Below, piece after piece: positions 1-9,456 of a stretch of DNA of 64,000 nucleotides. Position numbers and translations under genes: made by a program. The notes under the pieces were generated by a model. It was not told where the DNA came from and ran no database searches. It saw only the letters and a list, made by a program, of their open reading frames with translations. The stretch spans positions 186,001 to 250,000 of the forward strand of contig NZ_JALGBZ010000002.1 in the NCBI RefSeq assembly GCF_023757625.1, given 5' to 3'. This stretch comes from Halomonas sp. S3-1-1 (lineage in GTDB: Bacteria; Pseudomonadota; Gammaproteobacteria; Pseudomonadales; Halomonadaceae). Positions within the stretch are counted from its first letter, which is position 1; each line of letters starts with the position of its first letter.

Positions 1-1264
1 CGAGCTGACGGGCTGCGACGTTGACCGCGATATGAAAGTGATCGTTCAAAAGCCCCTGGTGGCGCCAGGCCACGATATGGCGAAGCGCCTCTTCGATGAC
101 CCATTCGCCGATGGCGAGAATATCGCCGCTGGCCTCGGCCAGCGGAATGAACTCCGCCGGCGAGACGCGTCCAAGCGCTGGATGGTCCCAGCGAATCAGC
201 GCCTCGGCGCCGATCACGCGGTTGTCCGACAGCGAGATCTTGGGCTGAAAGGCCAAGCTGATCTCACCGCGCTCGGTGGCGCCACGAATCGACTGCTGCA
301 GGCGCAGCCGCTGACGCTGAAGGGTTTCGAGCTCTTCGTTATAGCTTTGCACGCGCACGGGGGCGTTTTTGTGTGGCAGCGCCAGCGCCGCCATGTGCAC
401 CAGCCGCTCCGGATCAAAACCCTGATCGGCCCTGCTGACACCGATTCTGGCCCCAAGCGGTAGCAGCAGATCCTCCAGCGCCTGATCCTGGTTGAAGCAC
501 TCCAGTAGCCCAATGGCAAGGCCGGTCAGCCGCTCGTGGCTCGTCTCGGGCAGGATGACCAGAAGCTCGCTGCCGCCCCAGATACCGAGGGTGGCATCGC
601 TTTGCAACTGGCCCTGAAGCTGTTGGCTAACGTGGAGCAGTAGCTTGTCGGCGATGGCGTAGCCGTGAAGGCGCACGACATCGTCGAGCTGGTCGATGGC
701 GATGAACAAAAGTCCGGTCGGCGCCTTATCGCGGGCGGCGCGCTCGAGCACATGGGTCATCGCCCGCCGGTTGGGCAGTCGGGTGATGGTGTCCGTGCGC
801 AACTGCTGATCCAGCGCCTGAGAATGCTCGTCGGCCAGGCGTTTGAAGCTTTGCGCCTGACGGGTGCGTCGCTGATAGCGCTGCTCGACCTCCAGCGTAT
901 TGCGAATACGCTGGAGTACATCGACGTGCTTGAACGGCTTGGTGATGAAATCTCTAACGCCCAGGGCCAGCGCGCGGTGGCGCGTATCGTCATCGATTTG
1001 TGCGGTGAGCACGATGATGGGAGGTGCCGCCTCGCCACAATGTGCCTTGAGCGCTTCAGTCACCGCGTAGCCGTCCAGGTGCGGCATGCGAATATCGAGC
1101 AAAACCAGATCAGGGCAGTGGCGTTGGCAGTAGCCGAGTACCTCGCGGGAATCGCTCAGGCCGTGTACGTTGTCGTAGCCGTGCTCCTCGAGTAGGTCGG
1201 TCAGCAGCTCGACATTGATGGCGTTGTCATCCACGACCAACAGGTGCTTTTGGGCCAGTTTCAT
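1..1264 (-). CDS. Response regulator with REC, degenerate GGDEF and EAL domains (C-terminus cut by window edge)
   Basis: Cytoplasmic signalling protein of cyclic-di-GMP metabolism. The reading frame begins at 1264 (ATG) and runs off the left edge, so about 420 residues are visible. Residues 1-120 form a receiver domain (VVDDNAINVELL at 10-21, phospho-acceptor Asp57 in LVLLDIRMP, Lys in FITKPF). A GGDEF domain follows, but its signature reads GGSEL, so it is probably not an active cyclase. The EAL domain begins with LAFQPKIS and has the intact signature GAEALIRW, so phosphodiesterase activity is possible; the remaining catalytic residues lie outside the window. Its ATG overlaps the TGA of the upstream hybrid kinase (ATGA), which suggests that this kinase is its partner. 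Family assignment is sure, direction of activity is not. Confidence 0.9.
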   Translation of the reverse strand, partial: MKLAQKHLLVVDDNAINVELLTDLLEEHGYDNVHGLSDSREVLGYCQRHCPDLVLLDIRMPHLDGYAVTEALKAHCGEAAPPIIVLTAQIDDDTRHRALALGVRDFITKPFKHVDVLQRIRNTLEVEQRYQRRTRQAQSFKRLADEHSQALDQQLRTDTITRLPNRRAMTHVLERAARDKAPTGLLFIAIDQLDDVVRLHGYAIADKLLLHVSQQLQGQLQSDATLGIWGGSELLVILPETSHERLTGLAIGLLECFNQDQALEDLLLPLGARIGVSRADQGFDPERLVHMAALALPHKNAPVRVQSYNEELETLQRQRLRLQQSIRGATERGEISLAFQPKISLSDNRVIGAEALIRWDHPALGRVSPAEFIPLAEASGDILAIGEWVIEEALRHIVAWRHQGLLNDHFHIAVNVAARQL

Positions 1265-3867
1265 AGATCACTCCCAGAGGCTGGGTGAAGATGCTCATCG
1301 AGCGCCTTCGTGAGTTTATCGATGTCTAAAGGCTTGGTGAGATACTCGTCGAACCCGGCGGCGAGCCCTTTTTCGACGTCCTCTGGCGTGGCGTTGGCGG
1401 AAAGCGCCACCACGCCCATGGCGTCGAGCGCCGAGTTTTGGCGCAGCGTCTTGAGCGCCTGATAGCCGTTAAGCCCGGGCAAGTTGATGTCCAAAATCAT
1501 CAGGTCGAAACGGCTGTGGCGCAGTATCTCCAGCGCAAGCTCGGCGCTGCCCACCACCTCCAGATCCACCGTATCCATCTCTTCGAGAATATCCTGAATC
1601 AGACGCTGGTTGGTCGAGTTGTCCTCGACATACAGAATGCGACGTTGAGCAACGTTTGCGCGGTGGTTGAACGGCGCGTCGCTTTCAGGGTCGGTTTCAA
1701 CCCTCTCGTCGGTCAGTGGAAGCGTGAACCAGAATGTGGCGCCTTGGCCGGGGGCGCTCTCGACGCCCACTTTGCCGTGCATGCGATGCACCAGCTCCCG
1801 GGTGATGGCAAGCCCGATGCCGGTGCCCTCGATGGCGCCGTACTCCGCATCCAGTCGATTGAACGGCTCGAACAGCTCGCTTTGGCGCTCCTTGGCGATA
1901 CCGGCGCCGGTATCGCGCACGCTGATTTTGAGCGCATTGGCCTGGGCGGCGGCGCGTATCTCGATGAGACCGCGTTCGCAGTTGTACTTGATGGCGTTGG
2001 AGAGCAGGTTTAAAAGCACCTGTTTGGTGCGGGTGTAGTCCGCCTGTACCCGCCAGCCCGCCGCCAGCGGCGCGCGCTCTAGCGTGATGCCCGCCGCTTC
2101 GATGTTGGCCTCGAGGGTTGCACAGGCGTCGTCGAGCACCGCGCTCACCGAGATCGGCTCCAGCGATAGCGCCAAATGTCCGGATTCGATCCGCGCGAGA
2201 TCGAGAATTTCGTTGATCAGGCCCAACAGGTGCTGACCGCTTTTTTCGATCTGCTGCACCTGTCGCTGTTGCTTGTCGCTGAGCGGGTCCCGGCGGCCCT
2301 TGTCCAGCAGTTGCGCGAAGCCGATGATCGCGTTCAAGGGGGTGCGCAGCTCATGGCTCATCGATGAGAGAAATTCGCTCTTGGCCTGGTTGGCCTCTTC
2401 GGCCTGATCGCGGGCCACGGCCAGCGCCTGAAGCACGTGCTCGCGCTCGGCCATCTGCCGGTAGAGGTTGATTAAAAGCGCGCAGGTGTCGGTAAAGGGT
2501 TGAAGCCAGTCGATTAGTGCCTGGTTGAGCGGCTGCTGGCTGTTGGCGATCGCGTACATGCCGATGACCTGATCGCCGCTGAGAATTGGTACGCCCATGT
2601 AGTTATCGAGCCGAGGATGGCCCGCAGGAAAGCCGCCTCGACTCTTGTGCCCATAAACATCCTCGGTAATCACTACCTCGCCATGGGCAAAGACGCGACC
2701 GAGCAGCGTGTCGGCATTGGTCAGCGTCATGTCGCCGCTTCGCAGCCGCTCCATCAGCTTGTGGGAGGTTTCGCTCCAGGAAAGGTCGGTGATGGCGTGA
2801 ATCTTGAGCGCGTTGGTCGTGTCGGTGGGCAGCACTTCGCCGATCAGCGCGTAATCGCTGTCGGTCAGCTCTCTTAGCGCTTCCATCAAAAATACCCAGA
2901 GCCGCTGGCCGGACATCAGCGCCTGGTAGTCGGTGATCCCTTGGTGAAGCACCTTTAAAAGGCCCTGCTCCTTAAGAATGCGCTGATTGGCGGCGTAGAC
3001 GCTACTCAGGTCGGTCATGACGGCCAGAAACTCGACGACGTTGTGTTGGGCGTCGTGAATGGCGTTGAGCGTCATGTGAACCGGCACGCGGTGGCCATCG
3101 CGGTGAAGCGCTTCCATTTCGCGACCAATGCCGATCACCGTCTGCGCTTCGCCAGCCAGGTAGTTTTTAATGGCGCGGTGATGCTCAGCGGCAATCTCTG
3201 GCGGCGTCAGCATGTCGATGCTTTGATTCAAAACGTCATCCGCCTTGAGGCCCAGTAGATTCAGTGCCGACGGGTTGATGGCGCTAATGTACCCATCGCG
3301 GCCGATACGGACCTTGGCCACTGCGCTTTTGCTGAACAGCGCCTCGAAGCGTTCGGCATCGCGGAAAAGCATGGCCTCTCGCTTATGACGGTGGAAAAGG
3401 TCCTCGACCTGAGCGGCGAGATTGGCTAAAAGCCGCCGCTCTCGATCGCTAAAGTACCGCGGGGTCTGATCGATGAGGCACAGCGTACCCATGGCAAGGC
3501 CATCGGTTGGGCGTAACGGGTGGCCGGCGTAAAAGCGAATATGGGGGGCACCTAGCACCAATGGATTGTCCAGGAAACGCAAGTCCTTGAGCGTGTCCTC
3601 GATGACCAGTGTGTCGTTTTTATAAACGGCATGCGCGCAGAACGAGTGTTCCCGCGGGGTTTGCTGGATCTCCAGACCGGTGTGTGACTTGAACCACTGT
3701 CGGTTTTGGTCCACAAGCGTAATCAGGGCAATGGGGACATCGAAAATATCGCAGGCAAGCTCGGTCAAGCGGTCGAGGACGTCGTCCGGCGGAGTGTCCA
3801 GAATCTCCAGGTGGTGCAGGGCCGCTAGTCGCTGGGGTTCGTTTTTGGGTATCTCGGCGGCTTGCAT
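1261..3867 (-). CDS. Hybrid sensor histidine kinase (GAF-PAS-GAF-HisKA-HATPase-REC)
   Basis: A soluble 868-residue hybrid kinase with no predicted membrane segment. Order of domains: GAF at about 20-160 (EHSFCAHA, GTLCLID), PAS at about 172-290 with a PAC-like end, a second GAF-like region at about 310-470, dimerisation domain with His505 in SMSHELRTPLN, ATPase with N-box NAIKYN near 625, DTGAGI at 652-657 and GTGIGLAI near 681, then a receiver at 743-868 with phospho-acceptor Asp793 (ILDINLPG). It probably passes phosphate to its own receiver and to the c-di-GMP regulator encoded immediately downstream, with which it shares the ATGA overlap. The ligand is unknown. GAF plus PAS input suggests sensing of a small molecule or redox state in the cytoplasm. 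Confidence 0.92.
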   Translation of the reverse strand: MQAAEIPKNEPQRLAALHHLEILDTPPDDVLDRLTELACDIFDVPIALITLVDQNRQWFKSHTGLEIQQTPREHSFCAHAVYKNDTLVIEDTLKDLRFLDNPLVLGAPHIRFYAGHPLRPTDGLAMGTLCLIDQTPRYFSDRERRLLANLAAQVEDLFHRHKREAMLFRDAERFEALFSKSAVAKVRIGRDGYISAINPSALNLLGLKADDVLNQSIDMLTPPEIAAEHHRAIKNYLAGEAQTVIGIGREMEALHRDGHRVPVHMTLNAIHDAQHNVVEFLAVMTDLSSVYAANQRILKEQGLLKVLHQGITDYQALMSGQRLWVFLMEALRELTDSDYALIGEVLPTDTTNALKIHAITDLSWSETSHKLMERLRSGDMTLTNADTLLGRVFAHGEVVITEDVYGHKSRGGFPAGHPRLDNYMGVPILSGDQVIGMYAIANSQQPLNQALIDWLQPFTDTCALLINLYRQMAEREHVLQALAVARDQAEEANQAKSEFLSSMSHELRTPLNAIIGFAQLLDKGRRDPLSDKQQRQVQQIEKSGQHLLGLINEILDLARIESGHLALSLEPISVSAVLDDACATLEANIEAAGITLERAPLAAGWRVQADYTRTKQVLLNLLSNAIKYNCERGLIEIRAAAQANALKISVRDTGAGIAKERQSELFEPFNRLDAEYGAIEGTGIGLAITRELVHRMHGKVGVESAPGQGATFWFTLPLTDERVETDPESDAPFNHRANVAQRRILYVEDNSTNQRLIQDILEEMDTVDLEVVGSAELALEILRHSRFDLMILDINLPGLNGYQALKTLRQNSALDAMGVVALSANATPEDVEKGLAAGFDEYLTKPLDIDKLTKALDEHLHPASGSDL

Positions 3868-4103
3868 AATCTTTCCAGGAGTGGGCTAATCCCTTCTTTA
3901 TCGGTCGTTTTTAGCCAGGCTTTAACGATTCGCCGGCTTGGTGGCCAATTTTTTTAACTCTCGCTGATCTGGCAGGATGATAAAAGCCTCAGCCGGGTTC
4001 TAGTGGGCGATTGATTGCGCGATACTCGGGGGCAAAGCGGTCAAACGATAGCCGTTATTCGCAAGCGGTCACGTGATCGGTCGTCATTCAATGCGAGGTG
4101 CTC

Positions 4104-5267
4104 ATGACGGATGGCAAGTCTTCACAGGCGTTGAGTCTGGTCACGCTCTCGTCGATCGAGCGCGTGCCCCGGGCGCAGTGGGATGCGCTGGTAAGCTCGG
4201 AGCAGCCTTTTTTACGCCACGCCTTTTTGAGTGCGCTGGAGCAAAGCGGCTCGGCAAGCGAGGCGACCGGCTGGCAGCCGCGCCATCTGAGCGTCTGGCA
4301 GGGGGAGCGGTTGGTCGCGGCGCTGCCACTTTATTTGAAAAGCCACTCCAGCGGCGAGTACGTGTTCGACTGGGGCTGGGCGGAGGCCTTCGAGCGCGCC
4401 GGGGGTGACTACTACCCCAAGGCGCTGAGCGCCGTACCCTTTACGCCGGTACCGGGCCAGCGCACATTGGTGGCGCACGATATCGATGCCCAAAGCGCCT
4501 TTGCTCTGCTCGCCAACGGCTGGCGGGATCAGTGCGAGGCGCTTGGGCTTTCGAGCTGGCATCTGCTGTTTGCTGGCGACGATGAGGTCGACACTTGGCA
4601 GGACCAGTGCCCGGAGCTGATCGTTCGTCACGGAGTGCAGTTTCAGTGGCGCGACCGCGGCTTTAATGATTTTGACGGTTTTTTGGCAAGCCTCACCGCC
4701 AAGCGGCGCAAGACGATCAAGCGCGAGCGGCGCCTGGTCGCCGAGCAGGGCATCACGCTCAGACGCCTGGAAGGCGAGGCGATCGACGATGAGGCGCTTG
4801 CGCACTTTTTTCGCTGCTACACGATCACCTACCATGAGCGCGGTCGCCCGCCGTACCTCAACGAGGCGTTTTTTCAGGCGCTTTGCCGGGACATGCCAGA
4901 GTCGATGCTGCTCGTGCAGGCGCTGGTGGACGGCCGCCCGGTGGCCGCCGCGCTCTATTTTCGCGGCGCCACCACGCTTTACGGGCGCTACTGGGGCAGC
5001 GAAGTGGTCGCCGACTGCCTGCACTTTGAGGCCTGCTACTACCAGGGCATCGAGGTCTGTCTGGAGCGGGGCCTTGCGCTTTTCGACCCTGGCACCCAGG
5101 GCGAGCACAAGCTGGTGCGCGGCTTCGCCCCGACGCCCACGCGTTCGCTTCACTACCTGGCCCACGAGGGTTTGGCCGCCGGCGTTGCCGAGTTTTGCGC
5201 TCGGGAAGGCGAACACGTCAAGGCTTACCGCCAGGCGGCGCTGGAGGCGCTGCCGTTCAAGAGCTAG
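4104..5267 (+). CDS. FemAB/GNAT-like acyltransferase (DUF482 family)
   Basis: A 387-residue protein of the peptidogalycan-biosynthesis/FemAB-like family (PF04339, DUF482), a GNAT-fold family whose substrate is not established. Recognisable family stretches are the N-terminal EQPFLRHAFLSALE, the central YLNEAFFQAL and the C-terminal GRYWGSEV followed by FEACYYQGIEVCLERG and FDPGTQGEHKLVRGF. I chose ATG 4104 because GAGG lies six bases before it; an in-frame GTG at 4098 is also possible. It stands alone upstream of ftsB on the same strand with a 105-bp gap. Family call is secure from the motifs; the acyl donor and acceptor are not known. Confidence 0.85.
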   Translation: MTDGKSSQALSLVTLSSIERVPRAQWDALVSSEQPFLRHAFLSALEQSGSASEATGWQPRHLSVWQGERLVAALPLYLKSHSSGEYVFDWGWAEAFERAGGDYYPKALSAVPFTPVPGQRTLVAHDIDAQSAFALLANGWRDQCEALGLSSWHLLFAGDDEVDTWQDQCPELIVRHGVQFQWRDRGFNDFDGFLASLTAKRRKTIKRERRLVAEQGITLRRLEGEAIDDEALAHFFRCYTITYHERGRPPYLNEAFFQALCRDMPESMLLVQALVDGRPVAAALYFRGATTLYGRYWGSEVVADCLHFEACYYQGIEVCLERGLALFDPGTQGEHKLVRGFAPTPTRSLHYLAHEGLAAGVAEFCAREGEHVKAYRQAALEALPFKS

Positions 5268-5372
5268 GCCATATGCCTAACGCGACAAGAGACGGCTCGC
5301 TGCCTGGCCCGCTTGCTGGCATAATGCGCGCCGTTCACGCCTTGAAAAGGCACTCGATTACAGGAAGCTTCG

Positions 5373-5729
5373 ATGCATCGATGGCTTACGATCGCCCTGG
5401 TGGGCGTTCTGGGATTTTTACAGTATCAGCTCTGGCTGGGTAACGGCGGCTGGCAGGATCTGCAGCGCGTCGAGCAGCGCGTGACGGTACAGGAGGCGGC
5501 GAACGTGCCGATGCGCGAGCGCAACGCCCGCCTGGCCGCCGAGGTCACCGATCTCAAGACCGGGCTGGATGCCATCGAAGAGCGCGCCCGCAGCGATATG
5601 GGCATGGTGCGAAGCGACGAGCAGTTTTTCTGGGTGCCGGGCGTGGCGATTCAAAACGAGCTGATTGGCTTGAACGCGGCGATGGTCGCCAACCCGGTCG
5701 CCGCCGAGCACGAGGCCGCCGATGAGTGA
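5373..5729 (+). CDS. ftsB: Cell division protein FtsB
   Basis: Small bitopic inner-membrane protein of the FtsQLB divisome subcomplex, which licenses septal peptidoglycan synthesis. The 118 residues match the FtsB plan: a transmembrane helix at about 5-23, a periplasmic coiled coil at about 28-75 (LQRVEQRVTVQEAANVPMRE, LAAEVTDLKTG), then the conserved EERARSDMGMV and a short tail ending in FFWVPG. It is slightly longer than the E. coli protein (103 aa) because of the C-terminal tail. AGGAAG lies six bases before ATG 5373. Its stop overlaps the start of ispD by 8 bases, the usual gammaproteobacterial arrangement, so the two are translationally coupled. Confidence 0.95.
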   Translation: MHRWLTIALVGVLGFLQYQLWLGNGGWQDLQRVEQRVTVQEAANVPMRERNARLAAEVTDLKTGLDAIEERARSDMGMVRSDEQFFWVPGVAIQNELIGLNAAMVANPVAAEHEAADE

Positions 5730-6435
5730 TCGCCTCTGGCTGGTAGTGCCGGCGGCGGGCCAGGGGCGGCGCATGGGCGCCGACCGGCCCAAGCAGTATC
5801 TCGAAATCGACGGCCGCCCGGTGCTGGCCCACACATTAACGCGTCTTCACGCCGCTTTTCCAGAGGCGCGGCTGGTGCTCTGCCTGGATGCCAACGACCA
5901 ATTTTTCGACCCGCGCTTCGTGGCGTTTGAACACTGGCAGCGTGTCGACGGCGGATGCGAGCGGGTCGACAGTGTCCAGAACGCGCTGAACGCGATCGAT
6001 GCCGAGGATGACGATCTGGTCATCGTGCACGACGTGGCGCGCCCCTGCGTGAGCGTCGAGGATCTGCGCACGCTGGTCGATAACGCCCGCGCTCACCCGG
6101 GCGGCGCGCTTCTGGCCATGCCCGTGGCAGACACCATGAAGCGCGAAACCGAGGCAGGGCACAGCGCGCACACCGAGCCCCGCGACGGGCTCTGGCACGC
6201 GCTAACGCCCCAGGGGTTTCGCTTCGCGCTGTTAAAGCGCGCGCTGATTCGCGCGGTGGAGCAGGGCATGGCGGTCACCGACGAAGCCTCCGCCGTCGAG
6301 GCGCAGGGGCTTTCGCCGAAGCTCGTCAGCGCTCGCCGCGACAATCTGAAAATCACTCATCCCGATGATCTTGCCCTGGCGGCGGCGATTCTTTCGTTGC
6401 AGGCCGGCAACAGCAACGACACCAGCAAAGAGTAG
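5722..6435 (+). CDS. ispD: 2-C-methyl-D-erythritol 4-phosphate cytidylyltransferase
   Basis: Third step of the MEP isoprenoid pathway: joins CTP and MEP to give CDP-ME in the cytoplasm. At 237 residues it has the length of E. coli IspD (236). The nucleotide-binding N-terminus reads [20 protein letters not shown] (residues 8-27), and the later VHDVARPCV and VTDEASAVE stretches are the conserved substrate-binding regions. The start ATG at 5722 lies inside the last codons of ftsB. Next comes ispF on the same strand after 5 bases, so two MEP steps are encoded side by side, as in most gammaproteobacteria. Confidence 0.96.
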   Translation: MSDRLWLVVPAAGQGRRMGADRPKQYLEIDGRPVLAHTLTRLHAAFPEARLVLCLDANDQFFDPRFVAFEHWQRVDGGCERVDSVQNALNAIDAEDDDLVIVHDVARPCVSVEDLRTLVDNARAHPGGALLAMPVADTMKRETEAGHSAHTEPRDGLWHALTPQGFRFALLKRALIRAVEQGMAVTDEASAVEAQGLSPKLVSARRDNLKITHPDDLALAAAILSLQAGNSNDTSKE

Positions 6436-6440
6436 TGCTC

Positions 6441-6920
6441 ATGCGTATTGGCCATGGATTCGACGTACACCGCTTCGGCCCAGGGGATCATTTGATGGTC
6501 GGTGGGGTTCGGCTTGCCTTTGAGCAGGGCTTCGTTGCCCACTCCGACGGCGACGTGCTGCTCCACGCGATCAGCGATGCGCTGCTAGGCGCCTGCGCGC
6601 TTGGCGATATCGGCCACCACTTCCCGGACACCGACCCGGAGTGGAAAGGCGCGGACAGCCGCGCGCTCTTGCGCCACGTGGTCGCGCTGGTGGGCGAGGC
6701 CGGCTTCGACGTGGGCAATCTGGACGCCACGATTATGGCCCAAGCGCCGAAAATGGCACCGCATATCGGCGCCATGCGCGAGGTCGTCGCTTCTGATCTC
6801 GGCGTAGCGGTGGGCCAGGTCAACGTCAAGGCGACCACCACCGAGCGGCTCGGTTTTACCGGCCGGGGTGAGGGTATCGCCGCCGAAGCGGTGGTGCTGC
6901 TCACGCCCAGGGCGCGCTGA
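6441..6920 (+). CDS. ispF: 2-C-methyl-D-erythritol 2,4-cyclodiphosphate synthase
   Basis: Fifth MEP pathway enzyme; cyclises CDP-ME-2-phosphate to MEcPP in a Zn-dependent homotrimer. The 159 residues fit the family exactly. Zn ligands are visible as Asp8 and His10 in GHGFDVHRF and His42 in [12 protein letters not shown]; the C-terminal [20 protein letters not shown] is the family signature. I chose ATG 6441, which gives the conserved start MRIGHGF; an in-frame GTG six bases earlier is less likely. The stop overlaps the truD start by one base (TGATG), indicating coupling. Confidence 0.97.
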   Translation: MRIGHGFDVHRFGPGDHLMVGGVRLAFEQGFVAHSDGDVLLHAISDALLGACALGDIGHHFPDTDPEWKGADSRALLRHVVALVGEAGFDVGNLDATIMAQAPKMAPHIGAMREVVASDLGVAVGQVNVKATTTERLGFTGRGEGIAAEAVVLLTPRAR

Positions 6921-7957
6921 TGAACCCGCTGCCGGACTGGCCCCGCGCGCTTGAGAGCCGCTTTGGCCCCCGCGCGCCGGGCCAGTACCGCCAGGCCCCG
7001 GAGGACTTCTTCGTCGACGAGCAGCTCGACTTTACCCCGGAAGGTGAGGGCGAGCATTTGTGGCTACGTCTTGAAAAACGCGGCCTGACCACGCTCGAGG
7101 TGGTCAAAAGTTTGGCTCGGCTGTGTGAGGTCGCGCCGCGCGCCATTGGCTATTCGGGCATGAAGGACAAAATCGCGGTAACGCGCCAGTGGCTCAGCGT
7201 CCATTTGCCCGGTCGGCCGTCGCCCCAAGGGCTTGACGAGGCGCTCGCGGCCCAGGGCATTCGCCTGGTCGAGCAGGGGCGCCACCCGCGTAAACTCAAG
7301 CGCGGCGTGCACCGCACCAACCGCTTTCGCCTGCGCGTAAGCGGCGAGGCTGTCGAAAGCGAGGCGTTCGCCAGGCGCTGGGAGGCGCTGTGCCGTGAAG
7401 GCGTGGCCAACTATTTCGGCCCCCAGCGCTTCGGCGCCCAGGGGCGCAACCTGGAAAAGGCGCGCGCGGTGCTGCAAAAGGGTTGGCGCAAGCGCGACGA
7501 CCGCCAGGGCATGCTGCTCTCCACGGCTCGCGCCTTTTTGTTCAACGAGTTTTTGAGCGCGCGGGTAAGTGATGCAAGCTGGCACTCGCCGGTGCCGGGC
7601 GATACGCTGATGCTCGACGGCACCCAAAGCGTGTTTGACATTGACGGCGTCGATGAGACGCTGATCGCGCGCGCCGAAGCGCTCGACCTTCACCCGGCGG
7701 GCCCGCTTTGGGGCGTTGGCGAGGGCGCGCTTGGCAAGGCCGGTGCGCTCGAGCAGGCGCTTTACGCTCGCGAACCCGCACTTTGCGACGGTTTGAGCCG
7801 TGCGGGGGTGAAAAAAAGTCACCGGGCGCTTAGGATGCGCGTCATCGAGCCCGTACTGACGCGTGAGGCCGATGCCGCGGTGCTCGAATTTTCTTTAGCG
7901 CGAGGCGGCTTTGCCACCGCGATTTTGCGCGAGCTGATCGACCACCCGGATTTTTGA
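6920..7957 (+). CDS. truD: tRNA pseudouridine(13) synthase TruD
   Basis: Converts uridine 13 of tRNA(Glu) to pseudouridine. The catalytic Asp is Asp83 in [14 protein letters not shown]. Other family marks are the N-terminal PEDFFVDE, the [17 protein letters not shown] stretch and NYFGPQRFG. The 345 residues agree with the E. coli protein (349). It is coupled to ispF by a TGATG junction and followed by surE 88 bases downstream, the standard order in this lineage. Confidence 0.96.
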   Translation: MNPLPDWPRALESRFGPRAPGQYRQAPEDFFVDEQLDFTPEGEGEHLWLRLEKRGLTTLEVVKSLARLCEVAPRAIGYSGMKDKIAVTRQWLSVHLPGRPSPQGLDEALAAQGIRLVEQGRHPRKLKRGVHRTNRFRLRVSGEAVESEAFARRWEALCREGVANYFGPQRFGAQGRNLEKARAVLQKGWRKRDDRQGMLLSTARAFLFNEFLSARVSDASWHSPVPGDTLMLDGTQSVFDIDGVDETLIARAEALDLHPAGPLWGVGEGALGKAGALEQALYAREPALCDGLSRAGVKKSHRALRMRVIEPVLTREADAAVLEFSLARGGFATAILRELIDHPDF

Positions 7958-8045
7958 TGGTGCCCTTGCGCGAGCGGACTCATACATTAGAGACCGTGAA
8001 CACGATCAGGGAATTACGCCACACCGACTGCCCAGGGAGAGGCCC

Positions 8046-8792
8046 ATGCGACGACTGCTTTTATCCAACGACGACGGCGTGTACGCGCCGGGGCTTCGCG
8101 CGCTACACGACGGGCTAGTCGAGCACGCCAAACTGCGCGTGGTGGCGCCGGACCGTGACCGCAGCGGGGCGAGCAACTCGCTGACGCTGTCGCGCCCGCT
8201 ATCGCTCACCGCGCTCGACGGCGGCTTTTACAGCGTCGACGGCACGCCCGCCGACTGCGTCTATCTCGGCGTGAACGGGGTGTGGGATGAGCGCCCGGAC
8301 CTGGTGATCGCCGGGATCAATCACGGTAGCAACCTGGGCGACGACGTGCTTTACTCCGGCACCGTCGCGGCGGCCATGGAAGGACGCAATTTGGGCATGA
8401 GCGCGATCGCCATGTCGCTTTGCGGCGAGCGCCATTTCGAGAGCGCCGCGCGAATGGCGGCGACACTCGTCGGCGCCGCCGATACGCTGTCGCTGCCGCC
8501 CAGAACCCTTTTGAACGTCAACGTGCCGGATCTACCCTGGGAGGAGATCAAGGGCGTTCGCGTGACTCGACTTGGCTATCGCGGCCCGGCGGAGAAGGCG
8601 GTACCGATCAAGGACCCGCGCGGGCGCACCCGCTACTGGATCGCGCCGGTGGCGGCCAACGCCGATGACGGCGAGGACACGGATTTCGCCGCAATCAACG
8701 AAGGGTTCGTCTCGATCACGCCGCTACAGACCGACCTGACGCGCCACCCGGCGCGGGGCGACGTGCAAGCCTGGCTGGACGCTTTTGCCTGA
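8046..8792 (+). CDS. surE: 5'/3'-nucleotidase SurE
   Basis: Metal-dependent nucleotidase acting on nucleoside 5'- and 3'-monophosphates; linked to stationary-phase survival. The 248-residue protein starts [17 protein letters not shown], with the metal-binding Asp9-Asp10 pair, and carries the conserved [20 protein letters not shown] and VDGTPADCV motifs. GGGAGAGG lies just upstream of ATG 8046. In-frame sequence continues to TGA 8790-8792, which lies within reach of the pcm leader. Neighbours (truD, pcm, nlpD, rpoS) form the conserved stationary-phase block. Confidence 0.96.
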   Translation: MRRLLLSNDDGVYAPGLRALHDGLVEHAKLRVVAPDRDRSGASNSLTLSRPLSLTALDGGFYSVDGTPADCVYLGVNGVWDERPDLVIAGINHGSNLGDDVLYSGTVAAAMEGRNLGMSAIAMSLCGERHFESAARMAATLVGAADTLSLPPRTLLNVNVPDLPWEEIKGVRVTRLGYRGPAEKAVPIKDPRGRTRYWIAPVAANADDGEDTDFAAINEGFVSITPLQTDLTRHPARGDVQAWLDAFA

Positions 8793-8823
8793 TCTCTTTC
8801 AGGAGGAGCGCCGTGGGCGGGGA

Positions 8824-9456
8824 ATGACCTCCCAGCGCACGCGAGATCGTATGGTCGAACGGTTGATCGACCAGGGCATTGTCGACGCGCGGGTGCTCGA
8901 GGTCATGGCCGCCGAGCCGCGCCACCTGTTCGTCGACGAGGCGCTGGCGCACCGGGCGTACGAGGACACGGCGCTGCCGATTGGCTATGGCCAAACGCTT
9001 TCGCAGCCGTTTATCGTGGCGCGAATGACCGAGCTCGTGCTCAAGGCCAACCCCCGGCGGGTGCTCGAAGTGGGCACCGGGTCGGGCTACCAGGCGCTGG
9101 TGCTGGCGCGGCTGGTGCCCACGCTTTATTCCGTCGAGCGAATCGTTACGCTTGGCGAGCGCGCGGCCGGGCGGCTCTCGAGTCTTGATGCCCGCGTGAA
9201 TCTGGCCATTGCCGACGGCGGCGAGGGCTGGCCGGGAGGGGCAACGTTTGACGTGATCCTTCTGACCGCCTGCGCGCAAACGCTGCCCGAAGCGCTGTTG
9301 GAGCAGCTGGGCCATCACGGCGTATTGATTGCGCCACTGGAAGCGCCGGACGGTAGCCAGTGGCTAACACAGGTCAAGCGTATCGGGGGAGCGTTCGAGA
9401 AGCGCCGCCTGGAGCCGGTACGCTTCGTCCCTTTATTGCAAGGAGTGGTGGATTGA
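8824..9456 (+). CDS. pcm: Protein-L-isoaspartate O-methyltransferase
   Basis: Uses SAM to methylate isoaspartyl residues in damaged proteins, starting their repair. The SAM motif is VLEVGTGSGYQALVLARL; the family DRMVERL, PRHLFVDEALAHRAYEDTAL and IGYGQTLSQPFIVA stretches are present. I chose ATG 8824 because it gives the conserved start MTSQRTR and 210 residues. A TTG at 8785 overlapping surE would add 13 residues. The start is not certain, because the best Shine-Dalgarno (AGGAGGAG, 8801-8808) is 15 bases before this ATG, although GGCGGGGA lies right against it. The stop overlaps the TTG start of the DUF368 gene. Confidence 0.94.
   Translation: MTSQRTRDRMVERLIDQGIVDARVLEVMAAEPRHLFVDEALAHRAYEDTALPIGYGQTLSQPFIVARMTELVLKANPRRVLEVGTGSGYQALVLARLVPTLYSVERIVTLGERAAGRLSSLDARVNLAIADGGEGWPGGATFDVILLTACAQTLPEALLEQLGHHGVLIAPLEAPDGSQWLTQVKRIGGAFEKRRLEPVRFVPLLQGVVD

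Noticed and set aside
4212..5216. A 334-codon open frame opposite the FemAB-like gene.
   Set aside because: Long antisense frames are usual in high-GC DNA; the plus-strand protein has clear family motifs and the antisense one has none.
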